Shown in pieces: positions 9,316-19,432 of a stretch of DNA of 64,000 nucleotides. The notes under the pieces were generated by a model, which did no database searches, was not told the DNA's origin, and worked only from the letters and a program-made list of their open reading frames with translations. Source of the stretch: an uncultured Lachnospiraceae bacterium (GTDB taxonomy: Bacteria > Bacillota > Clostridia > Lachnospirales > Lachnospiraceae); NCBI GenBank assembly GCA_947644545.1, contig CANRZW010000003.1, positions 123,386-187,385 on the forward strand. The letters run 5' to 3'. The position numbers and the translations under genes are program-made. Position 1 is the first letter of the stretch. Each line of letters starts with the position of its first letter.

Positions 9316-10275
9316 CAGAACAGTTAGAAACAGATTTCGTATCGAATCTTTGGGGAAGTTTCCCAGTTCCGGCAGGCGGTCGTTGTTGATCAGCCCGCCG
9401 CCCATGGAGGCGTGTCCGCCGCCGCTTCCCACATCTTTTAAGGCTTCGTGGAGCAGATTGCCGGCGTGGATATCCGGATCCTCCGAGCGAACGGACAGCT
9501 TGACGCCGTCTGCGCGGAAAGAGAACACGACCGCTACCTCCACCTCGATCAGAGAGAGGATGAAATCTGACAGGATCGCGATCAATGCATCCGGGCAGGA
9601 AAAGGGGATGCAGGAGAAACCGGTCTTATCATAAATCTCTATATTTTCGATCGCAGCCCCGTAGGCTTTCAGATCGGAAAATTCCATGTTGTTTCTTTCT
9701 AAATCGGACAGCTTCTCCTGGTCACAGTGAGGGAACAGGAAGGCGAACATCCGGATATCGAAGTCTGTCACGCCTCTGGTGAACTGGAGGGTGTCCATTT
9801 TCAATCCATAGAGCAGCGCAGTGGCCGTATCCTTGTCCGGTATATTGCCTGAAAGCGCGTAATATTCTGCGATCAGGGAAGAGCAGGCGCCGGTGATGCG
9901 GATATCCTGATACTGGTATGTCATGGGAACAAAGGTCGGGTGATGGTCGATACAGGCCACCTCGTCGCCGATGAAATCCGTCACGTTTCCGCCGTGCTTC
10001 TGGGTATCTACGTAGATGATCGGGTCTGTTTCCAGCATGTCGGCGCGCAGTTTTTCGTAGGGGGACATCTGAATCTGGAACGCATCCAGCATCTTGGAGG
10101 CGCTCAGCTTGTCAATACGCCCGTCATAGCATAGCCGGGACTCCACCCCGTACAGCGCGAGCAGCTTTTGCAGGCCATAGGCGGAGGCGATCGCGTCAGG
10201 GTCGGGGAAATTATGGGTCTGGATGTAGACGAGATGGTTTCGGCACAGGGCTGCCAGATCGTTTGGGTTGTTCAT
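9304..10275 (-). CDS. DHH family phosphoesterase (NrnA-like)
   Basis: A 323-residue protein. The N-terminal DHH domain shows THNFPDPDAIAS, a YVDTQ metal-binding Asp and the name motif DHHPT. The C-terminal DHHA1 domain ends in GGGHASMGGG. This arrangement fits manganese-dependent phosphoesterases such as NrnA, which degrade very short RNAs, pAp or cyclic-dinucleotide products. The substrate here is not resolved. The ATG at 10275 follows AGGAG; the frame stays open further upstream but without a ribosome-binding site. It converges with the ABC exporter operon. Confidence 0.85.
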   Translation of the reverse strand: MNNPNDLAALCRNHLVYIQTHNFPDPDAIASAYGLQKLLALYGVESRLCYDGRIDKLSASKMLDAFQIQMSPYEKLRADMLETDPIIYVDTQKHGGNVTDFIGDEVACIDHHPTFVPMTYQYQDIRITGACSSLIAEYYALSGNIPDKDTATALLYGLKMDTLQFTRGVTDFDIRMFAFLFPHCDQEKLSDLERNNMEFSDLKAYGAAIENIEIYDKTGFSCIPFSCPDALIAILSDFILSLIEVEVAVVFSFRADGVKLSVRSEDPDIHAGNLLHEALKDVGSGGGHASMGGGLINNDRLPELGNFPKDSIRNLFLTVLGSR

Positions 10276-10407
10276 AGCGGGATATCTCCTTTTGTATACC
10301 GTGAAAAATTTCATGTTTGTTATATGTTTTTTATTGTAGCACGCTTTTTTTGGCTTTACAATCTCGGTGCTGTGCGCTCGCAATAATAGAATTTGTGACG
10401 TAAACCG

Positions 10408-10441
10408 ACACCGTTATTTTGTTGAAAAACGGTGTTTTTTG
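10408..10441 (+). terminator. Rho-independent terminator with no gene in front of it
   Basis: ACACCGTT (10408-10415) and AACGGTGT (10428-10435) form a perfect 8-bp stem followed by six T. It points rightwards, but the only gene just to its left runs leftwards. It may end a short leader transcript or shield carB from read-through. Confidence 0.7.
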
Positions 10442-10630
10442 TTATACACTTAGTGTGAAATGGGGATGAAGGGGCATGGGAAATGAAATGTATCAAGTGC
10501 GGCGTATTTGCGCAGGTGCTGGAACTTTCGGACATCACATCCAAATAAGGGAAGTTTTGGGCAGTCACGGGGAAGGAAAGTATTGAGAACTTCGAGTATA
10601 TTTGGTGCAGCGGCGATTCGAAGAACTGAA
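10442..10630. other. Region upstream of carB, no supported gene
   Basis: No convincing gene lies here. A 21-codon ORF at 10484 (MKCIKCGVF...) is too short to support alone. Confidence 0.4.
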
Positions 10631-10660
10631 TTGACACCGCCATATCTATAATGATAGAAT
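10631..10660 (+). promoter_or_regulatory. Sigma-A-type promoter of carB
   Basis: TTGACA (10631-10636) and TAGAAT (10655-10660) are 18 bp apart, giving a leader of about 60 nt before the carB start. I see no regulator-binding motif that I can name. Confidence 0.65.
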
Positions 10661-10725
10661 GGGGAACGACAACGAAATCAGAATCGCACAAAGTAGGTAC
10701 GCAAAGATAAGAATGGAGGACATGT

Positions 10726-13965
<3,240 letters not shown>

Positions 13966-14254
13966 AATAGTGTTTGACAGATGCCGATTGCTGTGATATG
14001 CTATCTGAAAATTTGAAGTCGTTCGGCCGGGTTTGAGCGTTTATGGTGCTGAACGTGTCCAATTGTTGCAATTATTAGAAAAGTATTTGAAGCGAGGATT
14101 AAAGGTTGCATAAATTCTCTGATGAGCAATTTAGTTCAACAAACCGAACAAGTTCAGTCAGAATTTGCGACGCTTCGGAATGGAGTTAATTATGAATAAG
14201 ATCAATCAGGGTCTGTTTATGGTCATGATTTCTATGCAGCAGATTTTTCAGATT
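13966..14254. other. Intergenic region after carB
   Basis: About 290 bp without a supported gene. A 25-codon ORF (14192-14269) begins after TGGAG and its stop codon falls in the 5' strand of the structured leader that follows. It could be a leader peptide, but codon content gives no support. Confidence 0.35.
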
Positions 14255-14345
14255 ACGGTCACAGCCTGAGGGCGGCATAAGCCGACGAAGCGCATGGCCG
14301 TAAGACGGGAAGTCTTATTTGGCTATGCGGGAATCAGGATTGCAG
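14255..14345 (+). ncRNA. Structured leader of the ABC-2 operon (candidate riboswitch or attenuator)
   Basis: A three-way-junction fold can be drawn. P1 pairs CCTGA (14265-14269) with TCAGG (14334-14338). P2 is a small GGC-ATAA-GCC hairpin (14274-14283). P3 is a long arm pairing CGCATGGCC (14291-14299) with GGCTATGCG (14321-14329), continued by TAAGAC/GTCTTA (14301-14306/14312-14317). A Rho-independent terminator follows within 13 nt, and the transporter gene starts about 45 nt after that. I could not match it to a riboswitch class I know. Confidence 0.5.
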
Positions 14346-14350
14346 ATAGG

Positions 14351-14401
14351 AGAACCGCATGGGAGATACACTTAGGTGTATGGAACAGGCGGTTCTTTTT
14401 T
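14351..14401 (+). terminator. Terminator between the structured leader and the ABC-2 operon
   Basis: AGAACCGC (14351-14358) pairs with GCGGTTCT (14389-14396), enclosing a perfect ATACAC/GTGTAT hairpin (14366-14381), and ends in six T. Its place between leader and first gene fits conditional termination. Confidence 0.75.
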
Positions 14402-14445
14402 GTCATAGCAGGGTTTCTAAAGGATTGGTGAGGGAGGAGAGCGTT

Positions 14446-15459
14446 ATGCAGGCAATCAGAGTGGAAGCGTTATCAAAGACATTTCGGGTAAGAAGGAAGG
14501 AAAAGGGACTGCGGGGCAGTGTGCAGGCGATTCTGCGGCCGCGGACGGAGGAAGTCAGAGCGGTAAGGGAGGTTTCCTTCGGGGTCGACGAGGGGGAGAT
14601 GTTAGCGTTTATCGGGCCTAACGGTGCGGGGAAGAGCACTACGATCAAGATGCTGACAGGCATTCTTTATCCGGACGGCGGCCGGGTGGAGGTGCTGGGA
14701 ATTGATCCGGCGAAACAGCGCAGACAGCTGGCCTATCAGATCGGGACGGTGTTTGGGCAGAAGGAACAGCTCTGGACACATCTGACGCCGTATGATAATT
14801 TCCGTTTCTTCGGCGCGATCTATGATATTACGGAGAACGAGACGGAGAAGCGGATCGGAGAGCTGGCGGAACGTTTCGAGCTGGGAGAGTTTATCAATAC
14901 GCCGGTACGGAATCTTTCGCTGGGACAACGGATCCGGTGTGAGATCGTGGCGTCCCTGATTCATAAGCCGCAGGTGCTTTTCCTGGATGAACCGACGATC
15001 GGGCTGGATCCGGTGGTGAAGGAGTCAGTTCGTTCTCTGGTCAAACAGATGAACCGGGAGTGTAATACCACGATTTTCCTGACCAGCCATGACGTGGGGG
15101 ATATCGAGAAGCTCTGTAAGAGGATTATCATCGTGAACGCGGGGCAGATCGTGCTGGACGATTCCATGGAGCATTTGAAGTATCACTACCTGCATAAGAA
15201 GATCGTGGAGGTCAAGATGCAGGAGGAGACGGCGCTGCCGCAGGTGGAAGGGATCACGGTACTGAAACAGAAGGGGACGAATGCCAGACTGGAAGTGGAT
15301 ACTGCAGTGATTGCGATCAGCGACGCGCTGCGGCAGATCAATGCGGAAGCCGTGGAGGATATCAATATTTCCAATGTACCGCTGGAGAATATCATAATGA
15401 ATATCTATAAGGCGGAGGGAAAGGATCTGACGGAACAGGCAGGGAATGGACAGGGATAA
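14446..15459 (+). CDS. ABC-2 type transporter ATP-binding protein
   Basis: A 337-residue ATPase of the NatA/YbhF-like kind. It shows Walker A GPNGAGKST, a Q-loop in GTVFGQKEQLW, the signature LSLGQ, Walker B VLFLDEPTIGLD and the switch His in TSHD. The C-terminal 100 residues form the extension typical of ATPases paired with DUF990-like permeases. It should energise the two permeases encoded directly downstream. The ATG at 14446 follows GGGAGGAGAG; an in-frame ATG at 14359 lies inside the terminator stem and is rejected. The substrate is unknown. Confidence 0.9.
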   Translation: MQAIRVEALSKTFRVRRKEKGLRGSVQAILRPRTEEVRAVREVSFGVDEGEMLAFIGPNGAGKSTTIKMLTGILYPDGGRVEVLGIDPAKQRRQLAYQIGTVFGQKEQLWTHLTPYDNFRFFGAIYDITENETEKRIGELAERFELGEFINTPVRNLSLGQRIRCEIVASLIHKPQVLFLDEPTIGLDPVVKESVRSLVKQMNRECNTTIFLTSHDVGDIEKLCKRIIIVNAGQIVLDDSMEHLKYHYLHKKIVEVKMQEETALPQVEGITVLKQKGTNARLEVDTAVIAISDALRQINAEAVEDINISNVPLENIIMNIYKAEGKDLTEQAGNGQG

Positions 15460-15544
15460 ACAGGATCAGGCAGGAAGAGGCAAGATTAGACAGGAATAGA
15501 TTGGATTTTGCAGGCATGGTCTGTTGAGGGAGGATGGCAGCAGG

Positions 15545-16393
15545 ATGAGCGGACAGGAGAAGAACGCAGTTTCTAAGACGGGCGTTTTGAACGGGAAAAA
15601 GTGGCGCAAATACAGGGTAATTTACCGGTCGGTTTTGATGGAGAATCTGCAGTATGCGGCGAATATCGCGCTGGGATTCTTTGGGTATTTTGTGTTTATC
15701 TTTATTTTTATCAAACTCTGGGATTATATGTATCAAGAGCCTGGGGAGCTGATTGCAGGGTACTCTAAGGAGCAGATGATCTGGTATGTGATGATGACGG
15801 AAATGATGTGGTTCGGCTCTAATGCCAGTGCGGTGGCACGGCAGGTGAAGACGGATATCCGGGGCGGCAATATCGCCTATCTGATGAACAAGCCCTATCA
15901 CTACACACTGTATATCCTGGCAAAATACACCGGAGAGTGGAGTGTCAGACTGCCCATGTTTGCCGGTCTGGCGGTGGTGATCGGCACGGTGCTGGTGGGT
16001 CCGGTTCCGGCATTTAAGATCATTACGGTGCCGGCGATGGTAGTCTGCATTATACTGGGGCTGACCATCAACGCGGTCCTGCAGATCTGCATCAGCCTGC
16101 TTTCTTTCTGGATCGAGGATGCCACACCGTTTCGCTGGCTGTATGATAAGCTGCTGCTGGTGGTGGGTACGATCTTTCCGTTGGAGATTTTTCCGCGGAC
16201 CGCACAGGCATTTTTCAAGTTAACGCCGATTTATCCGGTGTGCTATGGCCCGGCCAAGCTGATTGTAGATTTCGGTCCGGAAAAATGCATAGAGATCCTG
16301 GCGGTGCAGGCGTTGTATCTGGCGGCCGGGTGCGGGTTGATGTTCTTTATATACAGAAAGGGGGTAAAGAAGCTGTATGTTAACGGCGGTTAA
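15545..16393 (+). CDS. ABC-2 family permease (DUF990-like), first subunit
   Basis: A 282-residue membrane protein with about six helices, lying between the ATPase gene and a second permease gene. Segments such as QVKTDIRGGNIAYLMNKPYHY and FPLEIFPRTAQAFFKLTPIYPVCYGP match the ABC-2 membrane family formerly called DUF990. It is likely one half of a heteromeric channel. The ATG at 15545 has GGGAGG about 11 bases upstream; a TTG at 15524 would add seven residues. The 3' end overlaps the next gene by 17 bp, which suggests translational coupling. Confidence 0.82.
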   Translation: MSGQEKNAVSKTGVLNGKKWRKYRVIYRSVLMENLQYAANIALGFFGYFVFIFIFIKLWDYMYQEPGELIAGYSKEQMIWYVMMTEMMWFGSNASAVARQVKTDIRGGNIAYLMNKPYHYTLYILAKYTGEWSVRLPMFAGLAVVIGTVLVGPVPAFKIITVPAMVVCIILGLTINAVLQICISLLSFWIEDATPFRWLYDKLLLVVGTIFPLEIFPRTAQAFFKLTPIYPVCYGPAKLIVDFGPEKCIEILAVQALYLAAGCGLMFFIYRKGVKKLYVNGG

Positions 16394-17171
16394 AAATCAG
16401 GTGAGAGTATGTATGCTCTCCGTGAAATATAATATTATGAGGGAGATGCTCAATAAGGTCACCTTTCTGACGAATGTCACTTTTATGATATTGAACAATG
16501 GGTCCATTCTGATCCAGTGGTTTATCCTGTTCAGGCTGCGGGAGGACATCGGCGGCTACACGATGCGGGAAGTGATATTGCTGTGGGGACTGACGGCGGC
16601 TTCCTTCGGACTGTCACATATTCTGTTTGCAAGGGTCTATTCTCTGCCGGAACTGATCGTCAGCGGTAAGCTGGATTCTTACCTGGTACAGCCGAAGAGT
16701 GTGCTGCTTGGTGTGATGACGTCCGCTACGGATATCTCCGCCATCGGAGATCTGTTATACGGCGTGATCCTGTTAGCGGCAGGCGGACTCGGTGTGAGAG
16801 GGTTTATGATGAGCCTGTTGTTTGTTGTGACGGGGATGATTATTTTGACGGCGTTTGCCGTGCTTCTGGGGAGCCTGTCGTTCTGGTTTGTGCGGGTCGA
16901 TATGCTGTCGGGACAGATGATAATGGGTCTGGTCAGCTTTGCCACTTATCCGGACGGGATCTTTCGAGGGATTTCGAGATTTCTGTTGTATTTCGTCATG
17001 CCGGTAGGGATGGTGGTTTATCATCCGGTACATATTCTTGTCAGGTTTGATGCCGGGATGCTGCTCACGGTGCTTGGATATGCCTGTCTGCTGTCGGTGG
17101 CCGCGGCGGCGGTATTCTATCGGGGGCTGCGACGGTATGCGTCCAGCAGTCTGATGGAAGCGCGGATGTAA
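16377..17171 (+). CDS. ABC-2 family permease (DUF990-like), second subunit
   Basis: A 264-residue protein with about six membrane helices. The segments ELIVSGKLDSYLVQPKSVLLG and YPDGIFRGISRFLLYFVMPVGMV are typical of the second DUF990-like permease in such three-gene operons. It overlaps the first permease gene by 17 bp. Together with the ATPase it forms a complete exporter or importer of unknown substrate, whose expression may be set by the leader and terminator upstream. Confidence 0.82.
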   Translation: MLTAVKNQVRVCMLSVKYNIMREMLNKVTFLTNVTFMILNNGSILIQWFILFRLREDIGGYTMREVILLWGLTAASFGLSHILFARVYSLPELIVSGKLDSYLVQPKSVLLGVMTSATDISAIGDLLYGVILLAAGGLGVRGFMMSLLFVVTGMIILTAFAVLLGSLSFWFVRVDMLSGQMIMGLVSFATYPDGIFRGISRFLLYFVMPVGMVVYHPVHILVRFDAGMLLTVLGYACLLSVAAAAVFYRGLRRYASSSLMEARM

Positions 17172-17204
17172 AATACAAAGAATCGCCGGTAACCCTTAGG
17201 ACTG

Positions 17205-17251
17205 CCCTCAGTGAACAAAGGAACAACCGTGTATACCTTTTTCATTGAGGG
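17205..17251 (+). terminator. Probable terminator of the ABC-2 operon
   Basis: CCCTCAGTGAA (17205-17215) pairs with TTCATTGAGGG (17241-17251) with one mismatch, followed by TATTTT. Confidence 0.5.
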
Positions 17252-17271
17252 TATTTTAAAGAAATTAGTAC

Positions 17272-17300
17272 TTGACATTGCATAGTAGTAGGTTTAATAT
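17272..17300 (+). promoter_or_regulatory. Sigma-A-type promoter of the padR operon
   Basis: TTGACA (17272-17277) and TAATAT (17295-17300) are 17 bp apart. PadR regulators often repress their own operon, so an operator may overlap this site, but I see no clear symmetrical motif. Confidence 0.7.
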
Positions 17301-17382
17301 AATACCAGAAAGGCAATCACAGGGGAAGACGGATCATGCTGACAGGCCGCAGGGGTGTCTGCGCGCCACAGGGAGGGATGCT

Positions 17383-17703
17383 ATGAATCCACAATTTAAA
17401 AAGGGAGTGCTGGAACTGATCGTTCTGGAATCCGTGCGGCGAAAGGATATGTACGGATATGAGCTTGTCGAGGAAGTTTCGGAGGTCATTGACGTGAATG
17501 AGGGCACGATTTATCCGCTGCTTAAGCGGCTCACCAACGAGCATTATTTCGAGACTTACCTGCGGGAATCGTCCGAGGGGCCTCCCCGGAAGTACTATCA
17601 TCTGACGGCAGCCGGTATCCTGTATCTGGAGAAGCTGACGGCAGATTGGGAGGAATTTCAGGCCAGGGTCAACGGATTTATCAAAGGGGAAGAGGCAGGT
17701 TGA
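17383..17703 (+). CDS. PadR family transcriptional regulator
   Basis: A 106-residue winged-helix regulator. The PadR pattern is clear: FKKGVLELIVLESV, then MYGYELVEEV, the recognition segment VNEGTIYPLLKRL, and the wing GPPRKYYHLTAAG. It is one of the short PadR proteins that pair with DUF1700 membrane genes, as here, where the next gene starts 20 bp on. Such regulators usually sense small molecules or envelope stress and control the neighbouring genes (family knowledge; the signal here is unknown). The ATG at 17383 follows GGGAGG. Confidence 0.92.
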   Translation: MNPQFKKGVLELIVLESVRRKDMYGYELVEEVSEVIDVNEGTIYPLLKRLTNEHYFETYLRESSEGPPRKYYHLTAAGILYLEKLTADWEEFQARVNGFIKGEEAG

Positions 17704-17723
17704 GAGAAAGGAACGGGTTTAAT

Positions 17724-18761
17724 ATGGCGGTAGACAGGAATAAAGAGAAATTTTTGAATGATCTGCGGGAATATCTCAGTGTTTTGGAGGAGCAGGAGCA
17801 GGAAGATATTTTGGCGGAGTATGCCCAGCATATCGATATGAAGATGCAGAAAGGATTGAGCGAGGAGGAAGCGATCCGGGATTTCGGATCCGTGAAGGAA
17901 CTGGCGGCAGAGATCCTGGCGGCCTATCATGTGGATTCCAGGCACGCCATGTCCGTGGGACGGCGGGGAATCTGGCCGGCTGCGATCGGCAGGAATGCGG
18001 GCAGCACAGGAATACAGGGGCCGGACAGGGACAGAGGCGGACTCTCGGAAGCCGGAGGAGCGGGGCAGTCGGAAGAGAAAGTAGAGGAAGGACTTTTTCA
18101 GCGCATGAACGGCAGGCTCCATAAGATATTTTCCAACATAGTGCAGGCAGTCAGGAACGGGTTTGGCTGGGGCATTAAGAAATGCAGGTGGTTTGCAGAC
18201 CTCTGCGCCAGGCCTTTTCGCCGGAAATGGGGAGCAGGGGACGAGGAGGAGCTGGCGGGAAGCACCGGAAATGATGTAAGCGGCATACTTGTCGAAAGGG
18301 ACTGCGGGAGCGAACCGGCTGTTCAAGGATATGGAAGTGACGCGGATGGCAGCCTGCCGGCAAATCGGCCGGAGATCAGGACAGAGGCAAAAGAGAAAAG
18401 GACGGGTATTATGGGAAGATTTTTCCGGGCGATGGGCCGGGGCACTGTAAAGATTTGCAAGTGGATGCTTGACTGCAGCATCTTTGGAATGAGACTGTTT
18501 TGGAATATGGCGTGGCTGCTGTTTTCCGTGTTATGTGCGGGTGTGGCCATGATGGCATTGATGGGTATCGGCATGACGTTAATTCTTGTGTGCGGTGGAT
18601 ATCCTTTTGGGGGTATCTTCATCCTGGAGCTGGGCGGCATGTTGTGTTTCGGGGCGCTGGCGGCCGGAGCATTCGGTATGATGATCAGGAAGAAAGCGAA
18701 GAAAGACGACGGAAAAGAAGAAAAGAGTGGTAAGGAGGTGCATTATGAGCAGACTGCATAA
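17724..18761 (+). CDS. DUF1700 domain membrane protein
   Basis: A 345-residue protein. The N-terminal 75 residues match DUF1700: FLNDLREYLSVLEEQEQEDILAEYAQHI-like, then EEEAIRDFGSVKELAAEIL. A long charged linker (about 80-230) is interrupted by an amphipathic segment. Two hydrophobic stretches (about 255-285 and 290-320) form the membrane part, before a Lys-rich tail. The linker is much longer than in the usual DUF1700 protein of about 200 residues. The PadR gene precedes it and the next gene overlaps its end by 17 bp. An envelope-stress role is inferred from these neighbours. Confidence 0.8.
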   Translation: MAVDRNKEKFLNDLREYLSVLEEQEQEDILAEYAQHIDMKMQKGLSEEEAIRDFGSVKELAAEILAAYHVDSRHAMSVGRRGIWPAAIGRNAGSTGIQGPDRDRGGLSEAGGAGQSEEKVEEGLFQRMNGRLHKIFSNIVQAVRNGFGWGIKKCRWFADLCARPFRRKWGAGDEEELAGSTGNDVSGILVERDCGSEPAVQGYGSDADGSLPANRPEIRTEAKEKRTGIMGRFFRAMGRGTVKICKWMLDCSIFGMRLFWNMAWLLFSVLCAGVAMMALMGIGMTLILVCGGYPFGGIFILELGGMLCFGALAAGAFGMMIRKKAKKDDGKEEKSGKEVHYEQTA

Positions 18762-19263
18762 GATATCGATCCTTGTATTTTGCATCGGCGTGCTGCTGTC
18801 CGGTATCGGGGCAGGACTGATCTTTACGGAATTTGACGGGTTTGTTTATGGCGGGGAGTATATTCTGGGCGATCCGGATATGAGGACGGACGAGATCGAT
18901 GTGGTGTTCGAGCCGGAGGAAGAACAGCTGAATATTTTCGGGGTGGTCGGATCCTACAATCGCAGATCGACCAGGATCGAGGTGGACGGCAACGTTCCCA
19001 GGAATACGGCGCGGTTCTGTGTGACTTATGACGCGAAGCGCGTGGTACCCTATGCACATTGGGAAGAGGAGCAAGGAAGGATTGACTTCGGCTGGTACTG
19101 GAATAATGTGAACAGTGACATGGATCTGATGATGGAGGCGAAAGATATTATTCTACAGAATCTGAAGGAAGGTAAACTGGTTTCCTGTGACGTGATGCAT
19201 GTGGAGGCGGTGACGGTGCAGGTCAATCCGGCGAATGAGAAAGATGTGAAGATCATATATTAG
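18745..19263 (+). CDS. Membrane-anchored protein of the padR-DUF1700 operon
   Basis: A 172-residue protein with a single N-terminal hydrophobic segment (about 5-27) and an external domain of about 140 residues rich in beta-type sequence. In related operons the third gene often encodes a DUF4097-type beta-helix protein; this one is too short and I cannot assign it. The ATG at 18745 has AAGGAGG seven bases upstream and lies within the end of the DUF1700 gene, so the two are translationally coupled. Confidence 0.7.
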   Translation: MSRLHKISILVFCIGVLLSGIGAGLIFTEFDGFVYGGEYILGDPDMRTDEIDVVFEPEEEQLNIFGVVGSYNRRSTRIEVDGNVPRNTARFCVTYDAKRVVPYAHWEEEQGRIDFGWYWNNVNSDMDLMMEAKDIILQNLKEGKLVSCDVMHVEAVTVQVNPANEKDVKIIY

Positions 19264-19289
19264 TCGGATCAGTCTGTGGCACATAAAGG

Positions 19290-19339
19290 AATTCTTAAGA
19301 ATTTCTCATCTTTTAGCAGATAACCTGGTGTGATATGAT
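19290..19339 (+). promoter_or_regulatory. Possible promoter with palindromic operator for the DUF3160-CapA operon
   Basis: A perfect 14-bp palindrome (AATTCTTAAGAATT, 19290-19303) lies 30 bp upstream of a TATGAT box (19334-19339). The matching -35 is poor (TTTTAG), which would fit an activated or repressed promoter. Confidence 0.4.
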
Positions 19340-19432
19340 AAACATCAGGGAATGTCTGTTCCGGTACGGAGGTTCAGACACTGCCCACAGGAAATCAGGA
19401 CAGCAGGTAAGTCGTCAAAGGGGGATGAGGAA

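Noticed and set aside
10484..10549. 21-codon ORF upstream of carB
   Set aside because: Too short and without recognisable features beyond a purine-rich upstream stretch.
14192..14269. 25-codon ORF that could be a leader peptide before the structured leader
   Set aside because: No run of one codon type, a weak ribosome-binding site and no other support.
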